From Dolomitihabitans soli (GTDB lineage Bacteria > Actinomycetota > Actinomycetes > Streptosporangiales > Streptosporangiaceae), in the NCBI RefSeq assembly GCF_022213955.1, contig NZ_JAKNTW010000020.1, forward strand, positions 62,001 to 126,000: a stretch of 64,000 nucleotides of DNA. Direction: 5' to 3'. Position numbers and translations under genes: made by a program. How positions within the stretch are numbered: position 1 is the first letter of the stretch; each line of letters opens with the position of its first letter. Positions 8,653 to 18,470 of the stretch are shown piece after piece. The notes beneath the pieces were generated by a model. That model did no database searches, was not told the DNA's origin, and saw only the letters and a list, made by a program, of their open reading frames with translations.

Positions 8653-9246
8653 GTGAGCGTCTCCCCCATCGTCGGCACCCCCGCGCGGCCGCCGCGTGTG
8701 CTCGGATACTCGCTGATCCTGGGCCTGGTCTTCGCCGCGGCCTGGCTCGGCTTCACCGCGGTCAGGGCCCGAGACGGGCGCATGCCGATCACCGACTGGC
8801 TGGATCCGATGCTCGCCGGCTCGACCCTGCTGGTCACGCTCGGGGCGATGGCGGCCCTGATCGCCCTGTGGCCGCAGGTGCCCGCCACCCGGTGGCGCAC
8901 CGTCGTCGTCGCCCTGCTGATCACTACCGAGTGGGTCTACCTGACCGGGGAGATCCTGTCCAACACCCTCACCGTCGGCGAGCCACCGTCCGACGTCGGC
9001 AGCCTGCTGGAGATCTCCGCCGGAGCCGTCGCCGGGGTGGCCCTGATCGTGGCCGCCGTCGCGCTGTCGGGACCGGCCTGGCGCCAGAACCGTCCGGCGA
9101 CCGCGGCCGTCACCCTCGCCGCCCTGCTCCTCGCGCTCGGCATGACCTGGTGGTTCACCCACCCGATCGATCAGAGCGCCCCGGGGGCGCCGGCGTGCAT
9201 CCCCGGTAACCCCCTCTACAACACCTTCCATCGGGCGAGCTGCTGA
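8653..9246 (+). CDS. Small multi-pass membrane protein
   Basis: 197 residues with about five hydrophobic segments (near 16-37, 55-75, 82-102, 115-140, 150-170) and no recognised domain. The GTG at 8653 is chosen because GGAGG precedes it by four bases. The earlier GTG at 8620 lies inside the operator palindrome and has no ribosome site. As the target of a divergent TetR repressor it may protect against or export a membrane-active compound, but no transporter motif is visible. It ends about 50 bp before the convergent sugar ABC operon. Confidence 0.75.
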   Translation: MSVSPIVGTPARPPRVLGYSLILGLVFAAAWLGFTAVRARDGRMPITDWLDPMLAGSTLLVTLGAMAALIALWPQVPATRWRTVVVALLITTEWVYLTGEILSNTLTVGEPPSDVGSLLEISAGAVAGVALIVAAVALSGPAWRQNRPATAAVTLAALLLALGMTWWFTHPIDQSAPGAPACIPGNPLYNTFHRASC

Positions 9247-9297
9247 TCGCCCGATAGGTACGGGCTGATTCGCACTCATGGTCCTCGGCATCCTGGG

Positions 9298-10113
9298 TCA
9301 GCCCTTGACCGCGCCGGCGGTCAGGCCCTCGACGATGTAGCGGCGGATCGCCGCGAACAGGACCAGGGTCGGGACGACCGACACCACCGTGGCCGCGGCC
9401 ATCTGGCCCCAGTCGATGTCGTACTGGGTGATGAAGGAGTTCATGGCGACGGGGATGGTCTTGGCGTCCTCGCTGTCGATGAAGGTGATGGCCAGGAACA
9501 GCTCATTCCACACCTGGACGAAGCCGAAGATGAACGTCGCGGCGATACCGGGCAGCATGACCGGGATGACCACGCGGACCATCGCCACCAGCCTGGAGGC
9601 TCCGTCGACCTGCGCGGCCTCCTCAAGGGCGACCGGGATCCGCTCGTAGAAGCCGCGCATGATGATCGTCGCGAACGGCACCAGCATGGCCACGTAGACC
9701 AGCATCAGCCCGGCCAGCCGGTTGAGCAGGTCGAGGTCGGACATCATCAGGTACAGCGGCCCGAGTGCGATGAACAGCGGGATCATCTGGGTGACCAGGA
9801 ACGCCATCATGACCGCGCCGCGCCCGGCGAAGGAGAACCGGGCGAGCACGTACCCGCCGAGCACCCCGATCACCGTCACGATCGCGGCCGAGACCAGCGA
9901 CACCATGAGCGAGTTGAGCAGGTAGACGTCGAAGTCGGCGAACGAGAACAGTTCCTCGTAGTGCTCGAACGTCACGTTGGCCGGCCAGTAGCGCAGCGGC
10001 ACCGAGAAGATCTCGGCCTTCGGCTTCAGCGAGGTGACGACGATCCAGTAGAGCGGGAACAGTGTGATCAACAGCCACACCGTGAGCACCACGGTCTTAG
10101 CGAGTCGTCTCAT
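9298..10113 (-). CDS. Carbohydrate ABC transporter permease, MalG type
   Basis: 271 residues with six predicted membrane spans. The cytoplasmic EAA loop reads EEAAQVDGASRLVAMVRVV followed by the IPVMLPG stretch, which docks the ATPase. This is the CUT1-family MalG partner. Its start overlaps the end of the MalF-type gene by 17 bp, showing translational coupling. No ATPase gene lies in the operon. In actinobacteria such importers usually share the MsiK ATPase encoded elsewhere. Confidence 0.93.
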   Translation of the reverse strand: MRRLAKTVVLTVWLLITLFPLYWIVVTSLKPKAEIFSVPLRYWPANVTFEHYEELFSFADFDVYLLNSLMVSLVSAAIVTVIGVLGGYVLARFSFAGRGAVMMAFLVTQMIPLFIALGPLYLMMSDLDLLNRLAGLMLVYVAMLVPFATIIMRGFYERIPVALEEAAQVDGASRLVAMVRVVIPVMLPGIAATFIFGFVQVWNELFLAITFIDSEDAKTIPVAMNSFITQYDIDWGQMAAATVVSVVPTLVLFAAIRRYIVEGLTAGAVKG

Positions 10114-10990
10114 CGGACCTCGTCACGTTGAGGTAGAAGATGCTGAACGCCAGCAGCAGCGCCAGCACGAGCAGGCCGACCGCTCCGGCCTTGCCGTAGT
10201 CGCCACCGATGACCTGCTGGATGAGGAAGGTGGTGACGATGTCGGTGCTCCCCGCGGGCCCTCCGCCGGTCATCGAGTAGATGAGGTCGGGGAAGTTCAG
10301 GATCCAGATGACGCGCAGCAGCACGATCAGCGCCAGCATCGGCCTGATGTGCGGCAGCGTCACGTGCCAGAACTGCCGCAGGCGCGACGCCCCGTCCACC
10401 CCGGCCGCCTCGTACAGTTCGCGCGGCACCCCCTGCAGGGCGGCGAGGATCATGATGGCGAAGAAGGTCACGCCGTACCAGACGTTCGCCACGATCACCG
10501 AGGTCATCGCCCAGCCGGGCGAGGCGAGGAAGCCGATGGGCTCCTCGATGATCCCGGTCTTGAGCAGCAGGTCGTTGATCACGCCGAACTGGCCGTTGAA
10601 CATCCACCGCCACAGCAGCCCGATCAGGAAACCCGACATCGCCCACGGGAAGAACACCCACGCCTGGTAGAGGCCGCGGCCGCGGAAGTTCCGCCGCAGG
10701 ATCAGGGCCAGCCCGAAGCCAAGGACGAACTGGAAGAACAGCGAGGCCCCGACCCAGGTGCCGGTGTTGCGCAGCGCCGTCCAGAACCTGTCCTCGGCCA
10801 GCACCGCGCGGAAGTTCTCCAGGCCCACGAACGGCGTCGAGGTCAGGTCGAACAGGTTGTAGCGCTGGAACGCGATGACGGCGCCGCGCACCATCGGGTA
10901 GTACGTGAAGAGCATGACGAAGACCACGCCGGGGAGCAGGCAGAGGGCGATGAACCCAGCCCTGCGGGGGGTGAACGCGGGTCTGGTCAC
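10097..10990 (-). CDS. Carbohydrate ABC transporter permease, MalF type
   Basis: 297 residues with membrane spans from the N-terminus (RAGFIALCLLPGVVFVMLF) and an EAA loop YEAAGVDGASRLRQFWHVTLP. It would pair with the MalG-type permease to form the membrane channel of a CUT1 sugar importer. The GTG start at 10990 overlaps the stop of the binding-protein gene by four bases (GTGA), so the three genes form one operon read binding protein, MalF, MalG. Confidence 0.93.
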   Translation of the reverse strand: MTRPAFTPRRAGFIALCLLPGVVFVMLFTYYPMVRGAVIAFQRYNLFDLTSTPFVGLENFRAVLAEDRFWTALRNTGTWVGASLFFQFVLGFGLALILRRNFRGRGLYQAWVFFPWAMSGFLIGLLWRWMFNGQFGVINDLLLKTGIIEEPIGFLASPGWAMTSVIVANVWYGVTFFAIMILAALQGVPRELYEAAGVDGASRLRQFWHVTLPHIRPMLALIVLLRVIWILNFPDLIYSMTGGGPAGSTDIVTTFLIQQVIGGDYGKAGAVGLLVLALLLAFSIFYLNVTRSDETTR

Positions 10991-12243
10991 GACACCTTCT
11001 TGGCCTGGTCCGTCCAGAAGGCGTCCCAGGACTTCAGCACCTCGGCCGCCGTCTTCTTGCCGGTGATGAGGGCCTGGGTGTCACGGTCGGAGTCGACCTG
11101 GAACTGGCTGAAACCGGGATAGTCGGTCGGCCGGATCGTGATGACCTGCTTGGGGTCCTGCTGCGCCTCCAGATACGCCTTCCACGCGCCGCCGGAGAAC
11201 TGCGGGTCGCTCTGCGCCTGCTGGGAGATCGGCATCAGGGAGTTGTCCTTGGCGAAGCGGATGCTCTGCCGGGCGTCCGAGAGGAACTCCACCAGCTTGA
11301 CCGCCTCCGCCTTGTGCTCGGTGAAGGAGGTGACGCCCCAGCCTGCGTAGCCGACCGGCTGGTAGGCGTACCCGGTGGGGCCCTTGGGGAGGGGCGCGGT
11401 GGACCAGTTCTTCAGGCCGCTCTCCTCGACCGTCTTGATCACCTCGGGGTCCTGGATGAGCATGCCGGTGATGCCGGAGGTGAATCCCTGCACCATCTCG
11501 GGATAGCCCCAGGACACCGAGTCGGGCGGCGACGCCTCCTTGAAGATCTTGACGAAGAGGTCGAGCGCCTGGGCGGCCTCGGGAGTCGAGAAGATGGTCC
11601 GCTTGTCCTTGAGAAAGAATGATTTTTCGGGATTCACGGTGTCGCCGTTGTAGGCGCTGATCATCAGGATGGCGTAGTCGGCTCCGCCCTTGCCGCCCCT
11701 GAACGAGTAGCCGAACTTGCCGCCGGTCGACATCCTCTTACCCGCCTCGTACAGCTCCTGCCAGGTCTTCGGCGCCGCGCTCATGCCCACGTCGGTGCGG
11801 TAGAACAGGGTCCGCTGGTAGAAGCCGTACGGGACGAGGTACGGCTTGCCGCCGACCTCGACGGCCTTCTTCCGCGCCAGCTCGGTCAGGCCGTTCCAAC
11901 CGGCCCAGTCCTTCGTGGGCAGCTCGGACAGCCACCCGTTGTTGACGAAGGACTTGGCCGTCAGGTCGCGGACTTCGAGAACGTCCAGGTTCTTCTTGGT
12001 CTGCAGGATTTGGGTGATCTTCTGGTCCGCGCTGTCGAGCGGCGGCGAGATCAGCTCCACCTCGACCTTCGGGTTCGCCTGCTCGAAGTCGGCGATCAGG
12101 CTTTTGATCAGCTTCGTCCGGTCGGGGCTGGTCAGGCTCTCGATCATGCGGAGCCGTACCTTGCCCTCGCCTGCGCCTGAGCCGCCGCAGGCGGTGATCG
12201 TCAACGTGGCCGCGGCGAGGGCCGCGAGGAGGGGTGCTCTCAA
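10987..12243 (-). CDS. Extracellular sugar-binding lipoprotein (ABC family 1)
   Basis: 418 residues. The N-terminus is a lipoprotein signal with a lipobox at ITAC, so the protein is anchored outside the membrane. The body is a two-domain family-1 solute-binding protein (a DRTKLIKSLIADFEQ-like opening, and a Trp- and Tyr-rich cleft region around YAYQPVGYAGWGV). It captures a carbohydrate for the MalF/MalG permeases. The start is TTG at 12243, supported by GGAGG five bases upstream and by the signal peptide beginning there. A perfect LacI-type operator sits 18-31 bp upstream. The sugar is unknown. Confidence 0.92.
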   Translation of the reverse strand: MRAPLLAALAAATLTITACGGSGAGEGKVRLRMIESLTSPDRTKLIKSLIADFEQANPKVEVELISPPLDSADQKITQILQTKKNLDVLEVRDLTAKSFVNNGWLSELPTKDWAGWNGLTELARKKAVEVGGKPYLVPYGFYQRTLFYRTDVGMSAAPKTWQELYEAGKRMSTGGKFGYSFRGGKGGADYAILMISAYNGDTVNPEKSFFLKDKRTIFSTPEAAQALDLFVKIFKEASPPDSVSWGYPEMVQGFTSGITGMLIQDPEVIKTVEESGLKNWSTAPLPKGPTGYAYQPVGYAGWGVTSFTEHKAEAVKLVEFLSDARQSIRFAKDNSLMPISQQAQSDPQFSGGAWKAYLEAQQDPKQVITIRPTDYPGFSQFQVDSDRDTQALITGKKTAAEVLKSWDAFWTDQAKKVS

Positions 12244-12260
12244 CTGAGCCTCCTAGGGAG

Positions 12261-12274
12261 TGACAGCGCTGTCA
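12261..12274. promoter_or_regulatory. LacI-family operator, perfect palindrome
   Basis: TGACAGCGCTGTCA, a perfect 14-bp dyad with the CG-centred LacI pattern. It starts at the base after the PLP-enzyme stop codon and lies just upstream of the sugar-binding-protein start. The regulator is probably the LacI protein encoded at 13459-14457, whose own start codon carries a half site. Confidence 0.8.
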
Positions 12275-13447
12275 TCAAGCTAGGGGACGTCCCCCCTCCA
12301 GCGCCACCCCGAGATCGGCGATGAGAGTGTCGGCCGGCTCCAGGCCGACGGACAGCCGGACCAGCCCGACGGGGATGCCCATCGTGGCCCGCACCGACTC
12401 CCGCTCCTCTTGCGCGCCCACCGCCGGGGCGACGGCCAGGCTCTCGAAGCCGCCCCACGACACCGCGACGCGGAAGTGGCGCAACCCGTCGACGAACGCG
12501 GCCACCTCCGCGCGGGAGTCCGTGTCCAGCTCCAGGCTGAACAGGCTGGAGAAACCGCTCATCTGCCGCAACGCCTGCTCGTGTCCGGGATGGCCGGGCA
12601 GTCCGGGATGGTTGACCGCGCGCACCCGTGGGTGCCCGGCCAGGAAACGGGCCACGGCCAGGCCGCGTTCCTGGTGGGCGGCCATCCGGACGGACAGGGT
12701 GCGCAGTCCCTTGATCACCTTGGCCGCGTCGTGCGGTGACATAGCCGCGCCGTAGAGCTGGTATTCGGTCAACGCGAGCGGCCTGATCAGCTCCGTGGCA
12801 CCCGCGACCACGCCGCCGACCAGGTCGCTGTGGCCGCCGATGTACTTCGACAGCGAGTGCACCACCAGGTCCACGCCCAGCGTGAGCGGTTTCTGGTAAA
12901 GCGGCGTGGACCAGGTGTTGTCCATCACCGAGATCAGCCCGTGGGCGCGCGCCCAGGCGGACACGGCGGCGATGTCGAAGATCTCGTAGCGCATGTAGGA
13001 CGGCGACTCGAAGTAGAGTGCTCGGGTGGTGGACCTGATAGCGCTGTCAAGATCAGCGAGGCTGCTGACATGAGTGTGCGTGACGCCGTACTTCTCCAAG
13101 TAGCGCAGGAACTGCGTGGTCGGCCCGTAGACCGCGCCGAGCACCAGCACGTGGTCGCCGGCCGACACCAGCGAGGAGATCGTCGCCGAGATCGCGCCCA
13201 TCCCGGAGCCGAAGCACTTGGCCCGCTCGGCACGCTCCAGCGCCGCCAGCTTCCGCTGGACCAGATCGACGGTCGGGTTGGTGCCTCGCCAGTAGACGTA
13301 GCGCTCGTCCTCGTCCTTGACGGCCTCGGCCAGCTCGCCTGCCGTGTCGAAGGTGAACAGGGAGTTCTCGAACACCGGCGGATTCACCGCGCCGAGCATC
13401 CAGGGGGCGTCCTCACCGAGGCGGCTACAGATCCAGTCGTCATCCAT
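12275..13447 (-). CDS. Cys/Met metabolism PLP-dependent enzyme (transsulfuration family)
   Basis: 390 residues of the cystathionine gamma-synthase/gamma-lyase fold. The PLP-binding Lys lies in HSLSKYIGGHSD (about 199). Phosphate-loop residues are in CFGSGMGAISA, and VMDNTWSTPLYQ is the cofactor-stacking Asp region. A conserved C-terminal substrate-carboxylate Arg is in VRLSVGLE. Substrate specificity among gamma-synthase, gamma-lyase, beta-lyase and methionine gamma-lyase cannot be read from sequence. It is placed upstream of a sugar ABC operon on the same strand and is divergent from the LacI gene, with only 11 bp between start codons. No other sulfur gene is nearby, which is odd for this family. 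Confidence 0.85.
   Translation of the reverse strand: MDDDWICSRLGEDAPWMLGAVNPPVFENSLFTFDTAGELAEAVKDEDERYVYWRGTNPTVDLVQRKLAALERAERAKCFGSGMGAISATISSLVSAGDHVLVLGAVYGPTTQFLRYLEKYGVTHTHVSSLADLDSAIRSTTRALYFESPSYMRYEIFDIAAVSAWARAHGLISVMDNTWSTPLYQKPLTLGVDLVVHSLSKYIGGHSDLVGGVVAGATELIRPLALTEYQLYGAAMSPHDAAKVIKGLRTLSVRMAAHQERGLAVARFLAGHPRVRAVNHPGLPGHPGHEQALRQMSGFSSLFSLELDTDSRAEVAAFVDGLRHFRVAVSWGGFESLAVAPAVGAQEERESVRATMGIPVGLVRLSVGLEPADTLIADLGVALEGGRPLA
13036..13049. promoter_or_regulatory. Second copy of the LacI operator, inside the PLP-enzyme gene
   Basis: TGATAGCGCTGTCA differs from the perfect site at 12261 by one base and lies about 400 bp inside the PLP-enzyme coding region. An intragenic copy would allow looping or a transcriptional roadblock. 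Chance is possible but unlikely for a 13/14 match in this interval. Confidence 0.5.
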
Positions 13448-13458
13448 GGGGGCACATT

Positions 13459-14457
13459 ATGACAGCGCGCAACTCGGCCCGCCCTCCCACGATGGCCGAC
13501 GTGGCCCGGCACGCGGGAGTCAGCCTGAAGACCGTCTCGCGGGTGGTCAACCGGGAACCTCATGTCAGGGCCACGTTGCGGCAGCAGGTGCTGGCGTCGA
13601 TCAGTGCGCTCGGCTTCCGGCGCAACGAGGCCGCCAGCCGGCTGGCCCGCGGCGCCTCCATGCTGACCATCGGCCTGATCATGGAGAACATCTCCAACGA
13701 GTTCTCCTCCCGCCTGGCCAAGGCCGTGGAGGTCGCGGCGGCGGAGCACGAGGCGCTGGTGGTGTTCGGCACGTACGAGGAGCGGCCGGAGCGGATGCGG
13801 ATGCTGGTGGAGTCGATGTACGCCCGGGGGGTGGACTCGCTGATCATCGTGCCCTCCGAGGGGGATCACTCCTGGCTCGCGAAGGGCCCGAGGACCGTGT
13901 TCGTGGACCGCGTCCCCGCCGGGCTCGACTCCGACGTGGTGCTGCTCGACGACCTGACCGGCGGCCGGGTCGCCACCGAGCACCTGCTGGCCAGGGGCCA
14001 CCGCCGCATCGCCCTGGTCTCCGACCACGCCGGGCTGAGCTCCGTGCACGACCGCGCGTCCGGATACCGTACGGCGATGCGGTCCGCCGGCGTGGCGGTC
14101 GAGGAGACGCTGGTCGTGCACGAGGTGTTCGACCCGTGGCGGGTCAGCCACGAGGTGGGCCGGCTGCTCGACCTGGCGGAGCCGCCCACGGCCTTCTTCG
14201 CCACCAACAACCGGGCGGCGATCGGCATCCTCCAGGCGCTCAGGGACCGTACCGAGCGGCCCGCCTTCGTGGGCTTCGACGACTTCGCCCTGGCGGAGGT
14301 CTTCAATCCCGGCGTGACGGTGGTCCGCTACGACACCGCGAGGCTCGGCCGCAGCGCCGTCGACCTGCTGCTCTCCCCCACCGGCACGCCCCGGCGGGTG
14401 AAGGTGCCGGTCGAGCTGGTCGTCCGGGGATCGGGAGAGATCCCGCCCCCGGCCTGA
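13459..14457 (+). CDS. LacI-family transcriptional regulator
   Basis: 332 residues. The HTH (about 12-36) reads MADVARHAGVSLKTVSRVVN, followed by the hinge helix region EAASRLARG and a periplasmic-binding-like ligand domain (SLIIVPSEG, FVGFDDFALAEVF). It most likely senses the sugar imported by the adjacent transporter. Its start codon overlaps a half site TGACAGCGC (13460-13468), suggesting tight autoregulation. With 11 bp between divergent starts, one or both messages may be leaderless. Confidence 0.92.
   Translation: MTARNSARPPTMADVARHAGVSLKTVSRVVNREPHVRATLRQQVLASISALGFRRNEAASRLARGASMLTIGLIMENISNEFSSRLAKAVEVAAAEHEALVVFGTYEERPERMRMLVESMYARGVDSLIIVPSEGDHSWLAKGPRTVFVDRVPAGLDSDVVLLDDLTGGRVATEHLLARGHRRIALVSDHAGLSSVHDRASGYRTAMRSAGVAVEETLVVHEVFDPWRVSHEVGRLLDLAEPPTAFFATNNRAAIGILQALRDRTERPAFVGFDDFALAEVFNPGVTVVRYDTARLGRSAVDLLLSPTGTPRRVKVPVELVVRGSGEIPPPA
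13460..13468 (+). promoter_or_regulatory. Operator half site overlapping the lacI-type start codon
   Basis: TGACAGCGC equals the left nine bases of the perfect operator at 12261 and overlaps the start codon of the regulator (ATG at 13459). Confidence 0.4.
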
Positions 14458-14466
14458 CCCGTGGGA

Positions 14467-15606
14467 TCAGCCGCCTCGGACGCCGTGCGCGAGCCAGCGG
14501 CGCAGCACGGCGGCGGCGAGCGGCGGCGGCACCGTGCCCGCGCCGAGTCCCACCTCGACCAGCAGGTCGAACACCTTCCGGTGCCGGGCGGCGACGTCGA
14601 TCGCGGCGTCGATGAAGCTCGGCGACTGGGCCGCCCGAGCCAGCACGTCGGTGGTGCGAAGGTGCCGTCCCAGATGCTTCCGCAGCCCGCGGCGGTAGGC
14701 CGGCAGGGGGTCTCCGGCCGCCTGGACGGCGGATTCGCCCGCGAGCCGGCCGGAGAGGAGCGCGTAGTAGATGCCCTCTCCGGTGAGCGGGTTGATGAGG
14801 CCGGCGGCGTCACCGGCGAGCAGCACCCGGCCGGTTCCCGGCCGGGGCCTGCCGGGGGACAGCGGCAGGTGGTGCGCGCGGAGATCACGGGCGGGCAGGT
14901 GCGGCAGCAGTTCGGCGAGCCGGCCGTGCAGGACCTCGCGGCCGGGAAGGCCGGTGGCGCGCAGCCGGGGCAGCAGCATCCCGAAGCCGACGTTGGCGGT
15001 TCCGTCGCCGATCGGGAACGACCAGGCGTAGGCGGGCCAGCCGTCCCGCTGCATGGCGATGTGCTGGACGTCGTCGTCGGCGGGCACGTCCGCGTAGCCC
15101 CGGACGGCGATCGCGACGTGTCTGTCCCGGGTCGCCGCGATGCCGATGAGGCGGCGCACGGCCGAGTTGGCCCCGTCGGCGCCGACGACCACGCGAGCGG
15201 CGAGGACACCGTCGACGAGGACGTGATCGCCGTGGGGCGTGAGCGCGCGGACCCGGTGCCGGCGGACCTCGACCCCGCGGGCGCGGGCGGCCTCGACGAG
15301 GCGGGCGTCGAAGACCTTACGGGGGACCACGTGGTTGGGCCGGGCGACGGTCGCACAGACCCGCGCGCCGCCGGGAGAGATCACCGACAGGCGGTGCGTC
15401 GGCCGGTAGTCGGCGATGAGGCCGGGGACGCCCAGCAGGTCGAGTTCGTCGCGGCCGTGGGCGGCGATCCCGTCGCCGCACGCCTTGTCCCGGGGGAAGT
15501 CCGCGCGGTCCAGGAGGAGCACCCGCGCCTTCGGGCGTAGTTGCTTCGCGCGCAGGGCCGCCGCGGAACCCGCGGGACCACCGCCGACCACCACCAGATC
15601 CCACAT
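14467..15606 (-). CDS. FAD-dependent oxidoreductase, geranylgeranyl-reductase-like
   Basis: 379 residues. The Rossmann motif VVVGGGPAGSAAALRAKQL opens the protein. The DKACGDGI stretch and the second FAD motif GDAAGLINPLTGEGI (about 265) are typical of the geranylgeranyl-reductase/CrtI-like group that reduces polyprenyl double bonds. Substrate (menaquinone side chain, lipid or pigment) is not indicated by neighbours. The ATG at 15606 is chosen because the Rossmann strand begins immediately; a GTG three codons upstream is equally possible. Divergent from the aldo/keto reductase across 199 bp. Confidence 0.8.
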   Translation of the reverse strand: MWDLVVVGGGPAGSAAALRAKQLRPKARVLLLDRADFPRDKACGDGIAAHGRDELDLLGVPGLIADYRPTHRLSVISPGGARVCATVARPNHVVPRKVFDARLVEAARARGVEVRRHRVRALTPHGDHVLVDGVLAARVVVGADGANSAVRRLIGIAATRDRHVAIAVRGYADVPADDDVQHIAMQRDGWPAYAWSFPIGDGTANVGFGMLLPRLRATGLPGREVLHGRLAELLPHLPARDLRAHHLPLSPGRPRPGTGRVLLAGDAAGLINPLTGEGIYYALLSGRLAGESAVQAAGDPLPAYRRGLRKHLGRHLRTTDVLARAAQSPSFIDAAIDVAARHRKVFDLLVEVGLGAGTVPPPLAAAVLRRWLAHGVRGG

Positions 15607-15739
15607 GTCGTCCACCCGGCTGAGCCTGCCACACCAGGCGGTCGGCGACCCCCGCAGCATGGAGAGCGCCACCGGCCGCCCGCGCACTGGGCCAGGCCGG
15701 ACCGGCCCCGCACTTCTCATAACGGTTCTCCAGTTCCAT

Positions 15740-15759
15740 TAGCACCGCATGGCGTGCTA
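15740..15759. promoter_or_regulatory. Inverted repeat in the divergent promoter region
   Basis: TAGCAC, 8 bp, GTGCTA: perfect 6-bp arms between the FAD oxidoreductase and the aldo/keto reductase. Flanking sequence also has related AACGGTTCT (15721) and AGAACCATT (15781) words in inverted order. No regulator gene is adjacent; the binding protein is unknown. Confidence 0.45.
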
Positions 15760-15805
15760 GTTTCATCTTAACGGAACCAAAGAACCATTAAGCGGGGGCA
15801 AGATC

Positions 15806-16840
<1,035 letters not shown>

Positions 16841-16986
16841 AGGGCTCCTTGGTCCGCCGGGCGATGGTGCGACATGGCCGGGACCAAGGTCACCTCACAG
16901 ACCCGGAGAACGACCAATCCGAAGACGGTCCAGCGGCGAATAGGGATCTGGAAATCCGGCCGGATGCTTCCTCCCCAGAATTTCAG

Positions 16987-17008
16987 GCCGGTCACCTCGG
17001 TGACCGGC
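16987..17008. promoter_or_regulatory. 10-bp-arm palindrome before the DUF4331 operon
   Basis: GCCGGTCACC, two bases, GGTGACCGGC: perfect arms ending 22 bp before the DUF4331 start and just ahead of its AAAGGA ribosome site. It could be an operator, or an mRNA hairpin near the ribosome site. Confidence 0.5.
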
Positions 17009-17030
17009 AGCCGAAAGGACTGAACGACCC

Positions 17031-18413
17031 ATGGAGCTCCGAATCAATCGGCGCGCCCTGATCGGCATCGGCGTCGCGGGAGCACTGACCGTCTCCTCGC
17101 TCGCGCTGCTCAGAGCGGAGACCGGAGTGGCGTCCTCGCACCGCGAGGCGCCCATGATCGCGGGTGACCCCCGCAACGACAACACCGACGTGTACGCGTT
17201 CGTCAGCCCGGACAAGCCCGACACCGTCACCCTGATGGCCAACTTCATCCCATTCGAGGAGCCGACCGGCGGACCGAACTTCTACCAGTTCGACACCAAG
17301 TCGCGCTACAACATCAAGATCGACAGTAACGGCGACGCGATGCCCGACATCGTCTACGAGTGGACGTTCCGCGACGACGACAAGCGCGGCACCGGCACCT
17401 TCCTGTACAACAACGGCCCGGTCACCTCGCTGAACGACAAGAACCTGCTGTTCAAGCAGCGCTACACGCTCAAGCGGATCGCCCACGGGCGGACCCGCAC
17501 CCTGGTCGCGAACGGCGTGGCGGCCCCGAGCAACACCGGCCCCGCCTCGATGCCCGCCTACGACACGCTCCGCGCCCAGTCGATCAAGAAGCTGGACGGC
17601 GGCGGCCGGGCGTTCGCCGGGCAGGCCGACGAGGCGTTCTTCGCCGACCTGCGGGTCTTCGACCTGCTCTACGGCGGTGACCTCTCCGAGGTCGGCCAGG
17701 ACACGCTCAAGGGCTACAACGTGCACAGTCTCGCGTTGCAGCTGCCCAAGAAGGAGATCGCGCTGAAGGGCGACGCCCGTCGCAACCCGGTCATCGGCGT
17801 CTGGTCCACCGTGGACAAGTGGAGCCCGCAGGGCTTCGTCCAGGTTTCCCGACTGGGCCAGCCGCTGGTCAACGAGGTCGTGGTGCCGGCCGGTCTGAAG
17901 GACACCTTCAACGCGCTGCCGCCGCACAAGGACGCCGGCGTCCCGGCCGTCGTCAAGCGCGTCACCTCCCCTGAGGTCCCCCGGCTCATCGAGGCCATCT
18001 ACGGCGTCAAGGCGCCGAAGACCCCGCGGAACGACCTGGTCGAGATCTTCCTGACCGGCATCGCCAAGGCCAACGGTCCCATCAAGGCCGATCTCAACTC
18101 GCAGAGCCTCAACAAGGACGCGGGCAAGCTGCGCCCGGCGGAGATGCTGCGGCTGAACATGGCCGTCCCGCCCGCCGCGACTCCCAACCGGCTCGGTGTG
18201 CTCGCGGGTGACCTGCAGGGCTTCCCGAACGGCCGCCGCCTCGGGGACGACGTGATCGACATCGCGCTGCAGGCGATGGTCGGCGCCGCCCAGACCGGAA
18301 AGCTGGTCGACGCGCTGGCCGCCGGCGACAAGGTGGACCAGAACGACAAGCCGTTCGGCACCCGGTTCCCCTACATCGCGCTGCCCGGCAACACGTCGGT
18401 CAACGCGACCTGA
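17031..18413 (+). CDS. DUF4331 family exported protein
   Basis: 460 residues. It starts with an N-terminal signal or anchor (NRRALIGIGVAGALTVSSLALL, twin-Arg-like RR) and then the SSHREAP motif that opens DUF4331 proteins, followed by DPRNDNTDVYAFVSPD and FIPFEEPTGGPNFYQFD. The fold is probably a large beta-rich domain outside the cell; the biochemical role of the family is unknown. It is first in a three-gene same-strand set with a TPR protein and a Ni/Co-transporter-like protein. This association suggests a shared envelope or metal-related function (inference). The start is supported by AAAGGA upstream. Confidence 0.9.
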   Translation: MELRINRRALIGIGVAGALTVSSLALLRAETGVASSHREAPMIAGDPRNDNTDVYAFVSPDKPDTVTLMANFIPFEEPTGGPNFYQFDTKSRYNIKIDSNGDAMPDIVYEWTFRDDDKRGTGTFLYNNGPVTSLNDKNLLFKQRYTLKRIAHGRTRTLVANGVAAPSNTGPASMPAYDTLRAQSIKKLDGGGRAFAGQADEAFFADLRVFDLLYGGDLSEVGQDTLKGYNVHSLALQLPKKEIALKGDARRNPVIGVWSTVDKWSPQGFVQVSRLGQPLVNEVVVPAGLKDTFNALPPHKDAGVPAVVKRVTSPEVPRLIEAIYGVKAPKTPRNDLVEIFLTGIAKANGPIKADLNSQSLNKDAGKLRPAEMLRLNMAVPPAATPNRLGVLAGDLQGFPNGRRLGDDVIDIALQAMVGAAQTGKLVDALAAGDKVDQNDKPFGTRFPYIALPGNTSVNAT

Positions 18414-18422
18414 CCCGACGAC

Positions 18423-18447
18423 GCGGGACCCGGTCCCCGGGTCCCGC
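18423..18447 (+). terminator. Intercistronic hairpin (possible attenuator)
   Basis: Arms GCGGGACCCG and CGGGTCCCGC (10 bp, perfect) with a 5-base loop, ten bases after the DUF4331 stop and 24 bases before the TPR gene start. It could reduce downstream expression or stabilise the 5' message. Confidence 0.5.
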
Positions 18448-18470
18448 ACCCGGTCACGAGGGACATCACA

